Assembly (NCBI RefSeq): GCF_900110875.1
Contig: NZ_FOFM01000001.1
Span: forward strand, 310,001 to 374,000
DNA from: Pseudovibrio axinellae
GTDB taxonomy: Bacteria > Pseudomonadota > Alphaproteobacteria > Rhizobiales > Stappiaceae
DNA length: 64,000 nt
Direction of reading: 5' to 3'
A program made the translations under genes and the position numbers. Positions 1 through 9,428 of this stretch are shown here, piece after piece (the stretch's first letter is position 1; every line of letters starts with the position of its first letter). The notes beneath the pieces are model-generated. The model was not told the origin of the DNA, ran no database searches, and saw nothing but the letters and a program-made list of their open reading frames with translations.

Positions 1-192
1 TCCAAGATCGTCGATCAGGATCGTCCACAAACGATGGACAGAGGTCAGTGCCTGAGCAGCTTCTCCAGAGCGGTTACCGAGCTCCTTTGCAGCTTGAAGC
101 TGTGCAATCACAAGAGAAAACAGCTCACGTTCCTGACCTCTTCTGTCTTCAGAAGAATCTTCGATCGTTTCCGCGTATGACATTTGATACAT
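1..192 (-). CDS. flaF: FlaF flagellin regulator, partial (3' end beyond the window)
   Basis: Flagellar biosynthesis regulator FlaF, which in alphaproteobacteria links flagellin synthesis and secretion to hook completion together with FlbT. The reading frame from the ATG at 192 is open to the window edge and gives 64 residues. It begins MYQMSYAE and contains LGNRSGEAAQAL and VHRLWTILIDDL, which match the helical FlaF family by eye. It lies 38 bases downstream of flgL on the same strand, the usual rhizobial order flgE-flgK-flgL-flaF, where flbT and flgD would be expected next. Roughly half of a typical FlaF of about 115-125 residues is present. A second in-frame ATG three codons later (position 183) is possible. 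Identification is from recalled family similarity. Confidence 0.88.
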   Translation of the reverse strand, partial: MYQMSYAETIEDSSEDRRGQERELFSLVIAQLQAAKELGNRSGEAAQALTSVHRLWTILIDDLG

Positions 193-230
193 ATAGTGCC
201 CCAAAAAGTTCTTTATAAATCAGTGAACAC

Positions 231-1283
231 TTACAAGTAATTCATAATGCTTAGGTTTTTCATTTGAGCGGTAATAGCGTAAGTCGCTTCAAGCTGCGTT
301 TGCGCCAAACTCAACTCAATCGCAGCCCGCGCTGGATCAACGTTTTCAAGATCGTTGATACGCAGGTTCAACATGTCGCTTTTCAACTCAATGTCAGTAT
401 TTGTTGATGTGATTTTTTCTGCAATTGCGCCTACTTGTGCCGCCAAGGAGATCACTTCATTCGTCGCTACATTTAAACTCTCGACCGCCTTCCCAGAAAT
501 CAAAGAGCCAGTTTCTACTGATACATCCAGTTTTCCAAACACAGCGATAATGGAAAGCCCTTTAGCTAACTCACGAAAAGCTTCATCATCTGCTGATTCA
601 GAACCCGTCGTTGTGACACCCTCGCTGATCGTAGCTGTCATCTTCTCTTCGGTTGCCGATGACCAGGTAGGAGACCAGTCAGCACCAAAGATATCATTTA
701 GGACTGCACTGCCTAAAAAGGTCTCCCAGTCCTGACCTGCCGGATCACCAGAAGTTGGAATAGAGGCTGTTGCCGGATCGTCAATCACGAACCCGAAGTA
801 GGTTTGGAAAGCAGTCTCAATGGCCGCCTCTGGCCCATCTTCAAAGGCAGTCATCGGGGCTGTATCGGTGTTAATGCCCCCAAAGAGATAAACCCCTCCA
901 ACACCGGTATTAAGCGAACTTACGAGTTTTCCAATCTCAGTGTAAGCCAGATCAGAAGCCGTTTCGAGGAACCCTGTGTCTTGCTCTAGCGCCAAAAGGT
1001 TTGCAGTAAACTCTGAACCACTGGTCTGAATATCATTCAAAGATAGGGTCATGACTTCCATTCTTGCGACCAAAGCACTGTTGGCATCAAGCTGGCTCTG
1101 CAGCATATCCCATTCAACATGAAATGATGTTGCAAGGCCGGCCTGTGCACCCATTGCCAGCCCATAGTCAGCAACTTTTTCAGAGATACTCTCGATCGCG
1201 GCTTTATCAACGTTCGCCCGGTGTTGGATCAAGTAGTTACTTAAGCTCAGTGAGCTAGATAAGGTAGAAACTGAATACACCAT
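231..1283 (-). CDS. flgL: Flagellar hook-filament junction protein FlgL (HAP3)
   Basis: FlgL is the second hook-associated protein, which together with FlgK joins hook to filament outside the cell. The 350-residue protein has the flagellin-like terminal helices expected of the family: an N-terminal segment starting MVYSVSTLSSSLSLSNYL and a C-terminal coiled-coil segment DPARAAIELSLAQTQLEATY. There is no signal peptide, as expected for type III export. The ATG at 1283 lies two bases after the flgK stop, so the genes are almost certainly translated from one message. Length and order fit rhizobial FlgL. Confidence 0.93.
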   Translation of the reverse strand: MVYSVSTLSSSLSLSNYLIQHRANVDKAAIESISEKVADYGLAMGAQAGLATSFHVEWDMLQSQLDANSALVARMEVMTLSLNDIQTSGSEFTANLLALEQDTGFLETASDLAYTEIGKLVSSLNTGVGGVYLFGGINTDTAPMTAFEDGPEAAIETAFQTYFGFVIDDPATASIPTSGDPAGQDWETFLGSAVLNDIFGADWSPTWSSATEEKMTATISEGVTTTGSESADDEAFRELAKGLSIIAVFGKLDVSVETGSLISGKAVESLNVATNEVISLAAQVGAIAEKITSTNTDIELKSDMLNLRINDLENVDPARAAIELSLAQTQLEATYAITAQMKNLSIMNYL

Positions 1284-1285
1284 AA

Positions 1286-2728
1286 TTAGCTCACTGCTCC
1301 CAGAAGATCTTTAAACATATTATCAATTGTCGACATCAACCTGGCGGAAGCAGAGTAGGACGTTTCAATCGTCAACAAGCGCTGCATCTCTAGATCCAGA
1401 TTGACACCTGTACTATTTGAAAGCATCTGCGCGTTTGATTGGAATGCAGTTGCATCCATCATTGCACTCTCTGTCGCGACCGTACGCTCAGCACTAAACC
1501 AACTCACACGATTGGTCGCAAATTCCAACAGCGTCGAACTTGTATTCAGGCCTGTCCCTGGGCCAAATGTGTAAACATCATTGAGCTGATCGACATACTC
1601 GTTAAGTAGTCCAGAATAACCACCATTACCGTCGACATTCCATACGAACGATGCGCCATTGATCCCACCATCGCGAAGCAACATAACATCGCCGCCTTGA
1701 GCTGGGTCCACTGCACTATTGACTTGCAACCGGCTGATAAGATCACCAGCGCCTGCAACAATTGTGAAGACACCGTCAGCAGACGCTGTACCAGGGGCAG
1801 GTTCATGCTCCTGGAATACATCAACCAGAGCCTTAGCGACCTCATCAAGCTGGGTCTGCATTGTGACGAGCGTTTCATCGCGCATCTTGGCATATCCAGC
1901 AATCGCGCCCCCAGAGATGGGCGCAGACGCATCAGGACCAGCAACAGCTATCCCATCAACGAGTATATTATTACCAAGCTCACCGGAGGATAGGGACAAA
2001 GAACTAGTAAATGTCACTTCACGCGCGCTCTTCTCAAAGAGAGTCACACCACTATCTGTGTAAATGGCAATACCGTTATTGTCCTGATGAAGAACATCAA
2101 TGCCGATCTCTTCGGAGAGGACCTTCAACATCTCATCGCGCTCATCTAAGAGACCGTTGACATCCACCCCACTCGCGGTACCAGTTACGATCTTATCGTT
2201 CAGCATTTCAAGATCCGACAGGATCACATTGATATTATCGACAGCTCGTGCCATCGCGGCATCAGCTTCCATGCGTGCATTGATCAATTCCGATGAGGAC
2301 TGTTTCAGATCACCAACAAGCCCATTGGCCGCATTCACAACCGACTGCCCAAGAACCTGGTTCGACGGATCATTGCCGAACGCCACCAACACCTCGCTGA
2401 GTGTACCGATCGCCGATGCGGTACTGGTCCCATAAGGCTCTACACCAGACGGGTTAAGTTGATCGAGCATTGTTGCGTAGGAACCCGACGCAACGGCCAT
2501 ACTGCCACTATTCAAAGTGGCAGTAAACGCAGCTTGATCAACCATCCGCGACGCATGAGAAACGTAAACGACGGATCCGTTACTACTCACAACCGACTGC
2601 ACATTCGCCTCAAGGCGCGAGTAGCTTGGGTTGCTGACGTTTGCAACATTTCTCGATGCAATCGCCATCTCAGCAGAACGCGCTGCGATGGACGATTGCG
2701 CGGTGAGCATTGCGGAAGTAAGTGACAT
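1286..2728 (-). CDS. flgK: Flagellar hook-associated protein FlgK (HAP1)
   Basis: FlgK sits directly on the hook tip and is the first junction protein. The 480-residue product starts with the rod/hook N-terminal motif (SSIAARSAEMAIASRNVANV, residues about 11-30) and ends in a matching C-terminal helix (LLTIETSYSASARLMSTIDNM). The central region carries the family segment around NGLLDERDEMLKVLSEEIG. It lies between flgE (11-base gap) and flgL (2-base gap), an arrangement typical of the late hook operon. Nothing is unusual in length or frame. Confidence 0.95.
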   Translation of the reverse strand: MSLTSAMLTAQSSIAARSAEMAIASRNVANVSNPSYSRLEANVQSVVSSNGSVVYVSHASRMVDQAAFTATLNSGSMAVASGSYATMLDQLNPSGVEPYGTSTASAIGTLSEVLVAFGNDPSNQVLGQSVVNAANGLVGDLKQSSSELINARMEADAAMARAVDNINVILSDLEMLNDKIVTGTASGVDVNGLLDERDEMLKVLSEEIGIDVLHQDNNGIAIYTDSGVTLFEKSAREVTFTSSLSLSSGELGNNILVDGIAVAGPDASAPISGGAIAGYAKMRDETLVTMQTQLDEVAKALVDVFQEHEPAPGTASADGVFTIVAGAGDLISRLQVNSAVDPAQGGDVMLLRDGGINGASFVWNVDGNGGYSGLLNEYVDQLNDVYTFGPGTGLNTSSTLLEFATNRVSWFSAERTVATESAMMDATAFQSNAQMLSNSTGVNLDLEMQRLLTIETSYSASARLMSTIDNMFKDLLGAVS

Positions 2729-2739
2729 ACTGCGCGCCC

Positions 2740-3939
2740 TTAGCGTAAGTTATTCAATTCTTGAAGCAATTCGGAACTCGCGTTAAACACCTTAGTGTTC
2801 GCGCTGTAGGCACGCTGCGCCTGAACCATTTCCGTCAGCTCTGTTGCAAGATCAACGTTCGAACCTTCAATTGCACCTGAATACAATTCGCCGAACGTGT
2901 TATCACCCGGGTAACCCACCGCAGGATCACCAGACGCATCGGTCGCGGCATAAATATTACCACTCTTCGCCTGCAAGCCATCTGGGTTTGCAAAGCTTGC
3001 TATCTGAATTTGCTCAAGAAGCATTTCGCTACCGCTACCGTAGATACCGAAAATACGACCATCTGCCTCAACGCGAATATTCTCAATTGTCGATGGCCCA
3101 AAACCGTTCACATCAACAACATTCACGCCATGCTTCTCGCCGGCAGTGACGGTCGCAGAAAGATCAAGCGTTACAGTTCCACCGTTTGGAACGTCAAATT
3201 CATAATCGGTCAAAGATGCAGGGTCGAGATTACCATTACCCTCGAAGGTGAGCGTAAAACCAGGGGCTGGGTAACCAGGGATACTGATATCATTGCCCCC
3301 CGAATCCACTGCCTGCACTAGCCACTCGGAGGAGTCCACCGTACCGCCCGTTACTGTTTCAGCTACCTTAGTGAAGGCAATATCAATAACAATTTCATTG
3401 CCATTCTGGTCGTAGGTAGTCACCGACGTCCTATAATCTTCATTTGGTGCACCTGGAGGAACAGAAGTTGTTACTGGAGTACTTGAAGCCAGGTTTACAC
3501 CCAACTCGCCTTGACTACTCTGCTCCCAAATTGGCGTATTGAGATCCACCACAACAGGAGAACCATTTGCGGACAGAAGGGTATAACCGCCAGAGTTTAC
3601 CATCTGACCGTTCTTATCTAGAACGAAGTCGCCTGCGCGCGTGTAGTAGGTACCGCCATCAGGTGCGGCCACCTGGAAGAAGCCATTACCGTTAATGGCT
3701 AGGTGCGTTCCTTGTCCTGTAAAGTTAAAGGCGCCTTGCTGGCGTACAGTCTGAACAACACTGGTTTGCACGATACCAGATTCCATACTGGTCGCACCAA
3801 CCATGGATGAGAACGCTGTCTTGTAGCCCTTGTAGCCTATGGTATTTGCGTTCGAGACGTTATCCGCCACAGTTGACAGCTTGTTCGACTGCGCATTCAT
3901 ACCAGATACGCTCGTATTCATAATTCCATAGAGACCCAT
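2740..3939 (-). CDS. flgE: Flagellar hook protein FlgE
   Basis: FlgE polymerises into the hook, the flexible joint between rod and filament. The 399-residue protein has the N-terminal flagellar rod/hook motif (STVADNVSNANTIGYKGYK, about residues 22-40), a middle domain, and the C-terminal signature LTEMVQAQRAYSANTKVFNASSELLQEL. The ATG at 3939 fits the family start (MGLYGIMNTSVSGM). It is separated from the upstream transglycosylase gene by 88 bases, enough for its own promoter; in relatives this point often starts the flgE-flgK-flgL-flaF unit. In some rhizobia the regulator gene rem/ftcR lies directly upstream; here ftcR is at 29.8 kb instead. Confidence 0.95.
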   Translation of the reverse strand: MGLYGIMNTSVSGMNAQSNKLSTVADNVSNANTIGYKGYKTAFSSMVGATSMESGIVQTSVVQTVRQQGAFNFTGQGTHLAINGNGFFQVAAPDGGTYYTRAGDFVLDKNGQMVNSGGYTLLSANGSPVVVDLNTPIWEQSSQGELGVNLASSTPVTTSVPPGAPNEDYRTSVTTYDQNGNEIVIDIAFTKVAETVTGGTVDSSEWLVQAVDSGGNDISIPGYPAPGFTLTFEGNGNLDPASLTDYEFDVPNGGTVTLDLSATVTAGEKHGVNVVDVNGFGPSTIENIRVEADGRIFGIYGSGSEMLLEQIQIASFANPDGLQAKSGNIYAATDASGDPAVGYPGDNTFGELYSGAIEGSNVDLATELTEMVQAQRAYSANTKVFNASSELLQELNNLR

Positions 3940-4027
3940 AGTCTACTCCTAGCCATATCGAATGCAAAACTATTGATACTAGTAAAGCTTGTTAATCTTG
4001 TCTGAGCCTGACCCAAAACCCGTTGAA

Positions 4028-4603
4028 TTATTTACAAAATTTTAATGAATTCTGCGTCCATCTACCATAACCGGATGCAACGATATTCTTTATCACGCGG
4101 CAGACATAACGCTTTTGGGCAGGGTTATTATTGGGACCGGCATGGTACCTGGCAACAGCCATGGTCCAGCTCTTCTCACGCTGTTTTAACTCTGAAAGGA
4201 ATCGCGCTGCGTATTTGACGTTTTGCGCAGGATCCAGCATAGCTTTCAGCCCAGAGAACTTATCGAGGTGATAGTGGATGTTGATTTGCATACATCCCAC
4301 ATCAATGAGTTTTACACCTCTGTTTCGCGACCTTTTTATTGCTGCGAGCGCTTCTGACGCTGTGTCTGCAAAGTACGCCTTCCCTTCAATATTTAAAGCA
4401 TAGGGATGTAGCGAATTCTTGCGCCCGGTTTCGGTCAAGCCCACCGCATAAAGTATACCAAGCGGCACGTTATATGTTCGTGCCGCTTTTTGCATCTGAC
4501 GCTCACACAGCCGAATTGCGGTCTTGTTACTTCCTGCGTAGGCGTAAACTGACGTAAGGCTACAAATAAATACCGCTGCGAAGATCTTGAGTATCCGATT
4601 CAT
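4028..4603 (-). CDS. Periplasmic lytic transglycosylase (SLT domain) in the flagellar operon
   Basis: Likely murein lytic transglycosylase that opens the peptidoglycan for rod or motor assembly; the same position after fliK/motD is occupied by a transglycosylase-like gene in rhizobia. The protein is 191 residues from the ATG at 4603, with a signal peptide (MNRILKIFAAVFICSLTSVYAYA). Catalytic-domain features are the probable catalytic glutamate E58 in VGLTETG, the segment VGCMQIN (102-108), and AVARYHAGP further on. The frame stays open upstream to 4912, but that part lies over fliK in another frame and is highly basic, so the signal-peptide start is preferred. The first 44 bases overlap the end of fliK, implying translational coupling. 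Confidence 0.85.
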   Translation of the reverse strand: MNRILKIFAAVFICSLTSVYAYAGSNKTAIRLCERQMQKAARTYNVPLGILYAVGLTETGRKNSLHPYALNIEGKAYFADTASEALAAIKRSRNRGVKLIDVGCMQINIHYHLDKFSGLKAMLDPAQNVKYAARFLSELKQREKSWTMAVARYHAGPNNNPAQKRYVCRVIKNIVASGYGRWTQNSLKFCK

Positions 4604-5831
4604 TTTGCGCTGCTCCGGAATATTCTGCATCTGCCTGATCTTCCCAGCTGTGCTGCGCAGTCTCCTCGCCGCTTTCACCTTCAGCATTGGCACCTCGGCC
4701 AAAACGCTCCTGATTTTGGCCTGGTTGGCGCATTTGATCCGACATTTCCTCTTTGAAACTGATCGTAATGTTCTGCGTTTCAGTGCGATAACCCGCATCC
4801 TGCAGCACGCGCGCCAACGCTTGCCGGTCGCCCTTAAGCATATCAGCAGCTTCCGGCGTACTCGTAGTGAGAGTAATTTCCAGTTCACCGCCGCGCATTT
4901 GAATGTTTGCACGCACCATGCCCATATTGTCTGGGCGCAATTGAATTTGAAGAGACTTCATTGGTTTAGCAGGTTGCTGCTCGCCCATTTGCAATGCCAG
5001 TTCCTGAGCAGCTTTGGCTGCTGAAGGCATCTGCTTTGCAAGAACACTGGCCACTTGTTGCGCCGGTCGGCCTATTTCAGCGGGGGCCAGATGCGTTTCC
5101 ACACTTACGACTTTAACTTCTCCGCCCACAGCAGGTGTACTCGATTGTGACGCACTCTTAGTGTGAAGCAGGTCGCCAGCTGGTGGCTTTACACCAACGC
5201 TCTCCCCTTCACCCTTGGGGAAGTTAATTGCTCGGCTACCCTCAAGCTTAGGTTCAAGCTGAGCCACCTTTAAGCTATCGCCTTTAACAGTTGAACTGTT
5301 AGCTAAGCCTTGCGTATTTTTGGAGGATACCGGCTTTGGCTCACCTTCACCCATCACAGAACTAAGCTGATTTACGCTCAAAGAGTTCAAGACCTGCGCC
5401 ATTGTTCCGCCGCGCCCAGAAGCAGTTCCTGCCATGTTAGCAAGATCAGTGAGCAAACCAAGTTGCATTTTCATGGCTTGGTCAGATGTCTTCGTTCCCG
5501 CCAATAAACGATCGCCGTTCGCGCCATCATTGCCTAGGACTTCGCCCTGAGCCTCATTCACAACTGATGCGTTCAACAGATGCTTTAACGTGTGACCTGT
5601 CTCCTGCGCACCTTTGCCAGATTGCTTGTGACGCAATTCGGAGCTCTCAGAGGACTCCTCATCCGCCCTGCTCTTGCGCTGCGGCGCAGTTTTTTGCTCT
5701 TGAACCCGGTTAATGACCTTATCAAAGCCACCGTCACGAGACGCTTCTTCCGTACTACCCGTGTCTTTACGGGTACCTGCTGCATTTTTAACCTGCGCAC
5801 CGGAATCAGTATTTGGAGGGGTGGTGTTCAT
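4560..5831 (-). CDS. fliK: Flagellar hook-length control protein FliK (MotD of rhizobia)
   Basis: FliK sets hook length and switches export specificity from hook to filament proteins. The protein is 423 residues. It has a long, low-complexity hydrophilic N-terminal part rich in Ser, Glu, Gln and Lys, and the conserved C-terminal domain (LQIQLRPDNMGMVRANIQM, then EITLTTSTPEAADMLK and ITISF). The ATG at 5831 shares its A with the motC stop (TGATG overlap); a TTG one codon earlier is possible but less likely. In rhizobia this gene was first named motD and later shown to be FliK. The downstream transglycosylase gene overlaps its end. Confidence 0.88.
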   Translation of the reverse strand: MNTTPPNTDSGAQVKNAAGTRKDTGSTEEASRDGGFDKVINRVQEQKTAPQRKSRADEESSESSELRHKQSGKGAQETGHTLKHLLNASVVNEAQGEVLGNDGANGDRLLAGTKTSDQAMKMQLGLLTDLANMAGTASGRGGTMAQVLNSLSVNQLSSVMGEGEPKPVSSKNTQGLANSSTVKGDSLKVAQLEPKLEGSRAINFPKGEGESVGVKPPAGDLLHTKSASQSSTPAVGGEVKVVSVETHLAPAEIGRPAQQVASVLAKQMPSAAKAAQELALQMGEQQPAKPMKSLQIQLRPDNMGMVRANIQMRGGELEITLTTSTPEAADMLKGDRQALARVLQDAGYRTETQNITISFKEEMSDQMRQPGQNQERFGRGANAEGESGEETAQHSWEDQADAEYSGAAQNESDTQDLRSGIYL

Positions 5832-7069
5832 CAAAACTCAGCCTCTTTCAACGCTTTGTCTGCATCATTAAGCGCATCCTCAAAAGGTTCTAAAACCTTT
5901 TCATTATGCAGCTTTTTATTCAACCCAATTTGCGGCACATAAGGTACAAATTCGGAGGCCGCTGGTGTTTCGGGTTGTGGCCATTCGCGAATTGAATTTG
6001 CCATCGCAATAGCAGCCGTTTGAATTAATTGAACGTCCGGCTCAAGATCAGATACCTTCACTTCAACCAGACCAGAAATTGCATCCTTCCAATCTTCGCT
6101 AGAGGCCTTGGCAGCCGACAAGTAAAGCTCTGCTTCGTTTGTTTGCTGCTCATTTTTTGCCTCTAGCTCTAGAAAGGCAGTACTGCCCCTGATTGCGAAG
6201 GCTGTGTTCCCACTCACCAACGCCGCCCGGGCCAGACGGAGCAACAAAATGTGTTGCGATTCTTCATCAAACTCGGAAACCAGCTGGAACACACGCTCCC
6301 ACTCGTTCTCTTTTTTTAAATACTCAGCACCGCTAATCACATTTGCAACTGTGTCACGGAACTCAGAGGCGAAGACCGACCCACTATATTGAAAGAGATA
6401 ACGACGCGCCAAACGCTCAAACTTCTGGGTATCGCCCAGTTTTGCAACCATTGGCGCTTGCCTGCGCAGCGCGCTTTCTTCTACCAGCGTGCCAGGCATC
6501 ATCAGTCGTGCAACATCAAAGTAGCGCTGTGCAGCAGCTGGATCTTCGTTTGACGTCAAAATCGCTTGCGCCAGCGCCACCTGTCCTGCAACGGCAACAG
6601 GAAGCGTCAAAGGATCGACCCTTGCTAATAGACGCAAAGCCAACTTTCGGTTGCCCTGTGAGTAGGCCATTGCACCTGCAAACAGGTTCGGGTCACCACT
6701 GAACACTACACCTTGAACGGCGAGCTCCTGAAAGACCGAACCTGACCCGCCACTGAGCATAAATGAAACAGCAGCACGTGCGTGCTTTTCCTGTTTCCAC
6801 ACTTCCCGGTCAAGCCGCAAAAACCTGCGACCGATTACGATCAAGGAGGGCTGCAAGAGATTGTAGGCTTCAAGATTACCTTTGATGATCTCGTCCTGCA
6901 GGATCTGCAATTCCAGCACCATCAAATCCGGATCAGCCGTGGACACCATTTGCGCATACGCTGGTTGGTTACTTGCTGGCAAAGACGTCATAGCAGTTGC
7001 CAGAGCAAGCGAAAGCGCGGCTGATTTCAGGAAGGACTTTCCTGGAGTTTGTTTAATCGGCCCTGGCAT
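5831..7069 (-). CDS. motC: Periplasmic motility protein MotC
   Basis: MotC is a periplasmic protein specific to rhizobia and relatives that binds MotB and is needed for motor rotation. The 412-residue product has an N-terminal export signal (hydrophobic stretch at residues 14-28, then SNQPAYA). The rest is helical and repeat-like, with family segments such as DLMVLELQILQDEI and SGGSGSVFQELAVQGVVFSGD. Start and stop overlap its neighbours (TAATG with motB, TGATG with fliK), so it is embedded in a coupled motB-motC-fliK unit. The dedicated chaperone gene motE is about 10 kb away in the flgI-flgH operon. Confidence 0.92.
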   Translation of the reverse strand: MPGPIKQTPGKSFLKSAALSLALATAMTSLPASNQPAYAQMVSTADPDLMVLELQILQDEIIKGNLEAYNLLQPSLIVIGRRFLRLDREVWKQEKHARAAVSFMLSGGSGSVFQELAVQGVVFSGDPNLFAGAMAYSQGNRKLALRLLARVDPLTLPVAVAGQVALAQAILTSNEDPAAAQRYFDVARLMMPGTLVEESALRRQAPMVAKLGDTQKFERLARRYLFQYSGSVFASEFRDTVANVISGAEYLKKENEWERVFQLVSEFDEESQHILLLRLARAALVSGNTAFAIRGSTAFLELEAKNEQQTNEAELYLSAAKASSEDWKDAISGLVEVKVSDLEPDVQLIQTAAIAMANSIREWPQPETPAASEFVPYVPQIGLNKKLHNEKVLEPFEDALNDADKALKEAEF

Positions 7070-8790
7070 TAGGCCTGCCCTTTCAAGAGCATTATTTCAA
7101 TGCGCCTGTTTTGAGGTGCAAACGGCTCTTCAACGTCTTTCAGGCGTCGATCCGCATAACCTTCAATACCCACGATCCGCTCTTCATCCAAACCGCCACG
7201 AACAAGCATGAAATAAGCCATGTGAGCACGTGCCGTTGACAGTCTCCAGTTATCATTACGCTTGGATTTAAATGGCCGTGCATCGGTGTGTCCTCGAATA
7301 ACGATCTCTCCGTTTTCTTCGCCCAACACCTTCGCAATCTGCTCCATTGCTTTGACAACGTCAGGGTGAGGTTCAGATGAACCAACTGCGAACATTCCAA
7401 AGTCATCATTATCCATGATACGGATCAGAACACCGTCCTGCGAATGAGTGAATTCGATGCTTGCGCCGGTTTTCATGCCTTCAAGCGCCGCGCCCACTGA
7501 GTTCGCCAGTGAAACAAGCTGCTTGTCACCGTCCTTGTCTTCGTCGTCTCCAGAGGCAGCCTTCTCAACCGTTTCGTGAGGCTTAGAGGCCGGTACAACA
7601 GGCACCTCTGTAGCTTCGTTCTGTGTCACACCCAGCTCTTCAATAACCGGTTCTGACTGAACTTCACTTATCTTCATGACTGCGCTATTGCTGATTTCTT
7701 CGGCATCTTCGATCAAGGTCGGAGCCGGGTCTACCTCTGGCGCTTTAGCCGTGTCAGGCTTATTAACTTGCGCAAACACAAGGCGGGTCATCACATCATC
7801 ATCGCCCACAGCTTCTGCCTGTGTTTTCGCAAGCTGCTTCAGGATTTCGCCTTCCACCAACTTATCGCCGTCACCGTCGGGCGCAGCTCCAACAACAATC
7901 ACAGAGTTGTCACCTGAGACGTCCCCGGCGATTGATGGCAGTACCTTGCCACCACGTGCCAACTCAGATGCTTGCTCGAGAAGTTCAATTTGCTCAGCAG
8001 TGAGTTCATTTGCAGAAATACCCTCTTCCTTTTCATTCAGGATTGGTATTTGCGCAAGCAGTGGCGCATTGCCAGGAAACTCATCCTTCTGCCAACCAGA
8101 TGGGTCGAACGGATCTCTAAAACTCGTGCCGTCAGCAAGGCCTTGACCATCCGGGTCACGGTTAGGAAGTGCAAACAAAACCGGCGTTTTTGCCATCTTC
8201 AGCGAGCCCGCACCGCCTGTACCTGGCGACCCATCGGTCTCCACAGTCGCCTCAGCCTCAGCAGCCAATGCTGCAAGGATCGCATAAGGGTTATCGTGAA
8301 GCTGGCTTTCCGTGTAGCGCGCCGTACGTTCGTAATCGCGATTGATCACACGCGTTGGCTTGGCACCGCCTTCTTCAGCGTCAGCGCCCTCGAACGTTGA
8401 GTTTTCGCCTGTTTCACGCTCAGATACTGGCTCCGGCTTATCTACACCGCCACCAGCACTTGGCCCATTCTTCTCGGTTCCGCCAGCACCCAACGGCTTA
8501 CCGTGGCGCACACCCTCATCATTATTCATGGGAGCGGACATTTCCTCCGGATCGCGAAGACCTTTGGGGCTCGATGTGGAGTCCACTAGCTTGATCGGAT
8601 TGAAATAGCTTGCGATGCCGCGCTGAGAGGCTTCATCAGATGCATTAACCAACCACATAAGCAGGAAGAATGCCATCATTGCGGTTGCAAAATCAGCGTA
8701 AGCGATTTTCCAAACACCAGATTTTGGCGTTATATCTATAACTTCATTACGCCTGCGAACGATGATCAGTTCTTGTGGTTCAACCGCCAT
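7069..8790 (-). CDS. motB: Flagellar motor stator protein MotB, long-linker form
   Basis: MotB forms the proton channel with MotA and anchors the stator to peptidoglycan. The 573-residue protein has an N-terminal cytoplasmic segment, one membrane helix (about residues 32-50) with the proton-accepting aspartate D33 in YADFATAMMAFF, and a C-terminal OmpA-like peptidoglycan-binding domain (VIRGHTDARPFKSKRNDNWR, then GIEGYADRRL). Between them is a linker of more than 350 residues, acidic and Pro/Glu/Asp rich, clearly longer than in the MotB proteins I know (total usually 300-430 residues). In this group the linker region is thought to contact MotC. It starts 5 bases after fliH and its stop overlaps the motC start. 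Confidence 0.95.
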   Translation of the reverse strand: MAVEPQELIIVRRRNEVIDITPKSGVWKIAYADFATAMMAFFLLMWLVNASDEASQRGIASYFNPIKLVDSTSSPKGLRDPEEMSAPMNNDEGVRHGKPLGAGGTEKNGPSAGGGVDKPEPVSERETGENSTFEGADAEEGGAKPTRVINRDYERTARYTESQLHDNPYAILAALAAEAEATVETDGSPGTGGAGSLKMAKTPVLFALPNRDPDGQGLADGTSFRDPFDPSGWQKDEFPGNAPLLAQIPILNEKEEGISANELTAEQIELLEQASELARGGKVLPSIAGDVSGDNSVIVVGAAPDGDGDKLVEGEILKQLAKTQAEAVGDDDVMTRLVFAQVNKPDTAKAPEVDPAPTLIEDAEEISNSAVMKISEVQSEPVIEELGVTQNEATEVPVVPASKPHETVEKAASGDDEDKDGDKQLVSLANSVGAALEGMKTGASIEFTHSQDGVLIRIMDNDDFGMFAVGSSEPHPDVVKAMEQIAKVLGEENGEIVIRGHTDARPFKSKRNDNWRLSTARAHMAYFMLVRGGLDEERIVGIEGYADRRLKDVEEPFAPQNRRIEIMLLKGQA

Positions 8791-8795
8791 GGCTA

Positions 8796-9428
8796 CTACT
8801 CTCCCAGCGTATTACGAAGCTCGTCACACCATTCGGTCAAACCAGTTGAAAGCGTCATATCAGATACTTTCAACTCTAAATCGGCGCTGGAGTTTTCAGA
8901 AAATGTGATGGTATTTGCCAGATCTCCGGCTTTTTCGCCGAATAGATCAAACAGATATTGAGGACCAGATACTTTAATGATTGCCTCGGAACTTTCGGAG
9001 AGCTGGCGCCTGAGCACCTGCACCAAAGATCCAACCGCACGTTCACGCGCATTTTCCTCTATAAAGGGCACAAGGGTCTGTGAGACCGTTTTTGACAGTG
9101 TTTCTTCGATCTCTACCAGTGACTGCTGAAAAGCTTGCTTCAGCCGCTCACCCTCGCCCTCTTTAAAAGCTTTCTCACGCGCGGCAAGCTCAACTTCAAG
9201 CTCCTCGCGCATTTTCTTGATGCGTTCATCAGCGCCCGCTTTGGCAGCTTCTTCACCCTCAGAAAAACCATTTTCATAGGCTTCGAACACGCGGTTGACC
9301 CAGTCACCACCTTCCCCGTAGCCTTTCGGCAACATGGAAATGACTTCCTGCATATCTTGCAGGTCTTTTGTGGTGACACCGGTGTCCTGCGTAAAGTCCG
9401 CTAAACAGTCATTGATGCCGCGCGTCAT
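8796..9428 (-). CDS. fliH: FliH-like flagellar export apparatus protein
   Basis: Probable FliH, the cytoplasmic stator-like protein that holds the export ATPase FliI at the C-ring. The 210-residue protein has a charged, helical middle region (residues about 55-110, Glu/Lys/Ala rich, with EGEGERLKQAFQQSL) followed by a compact C-terminal domain, the FliH/YscL layout. Sequence similarity in this family is low, so the call rests on architecture and on its place directly after fliF, with which it shares an ATGA overlap. No other FliH candidate is present, and FliI is encoded elsewhere in this locus. Confidence 0.72.
   Translation of the reverse strand: MTRGINDCLADFTQDTGVTTKDLQDMQEVISMLPKGYGEGGDWVNRVFEAYENGFSEGEEAAKAGADERIKKMREELEVELAAREKAFKEGEGERLKQAFQQSLVEIEETLSKTVSQTLVPFIEENARERAVGSLVQVLRRQLSESSEAIIKVSGPQYLFDLFGEKAGDLANTITFSENSSADLELKVSDMTLSTGLTEWCDELRNTLGE

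Noticed and set aside
4604-4912. Upstream extension of the transglycosylase frame
   Set aside because: It is a highly basic shadow of fliK in another frame; the signal peptide begins at 4603.
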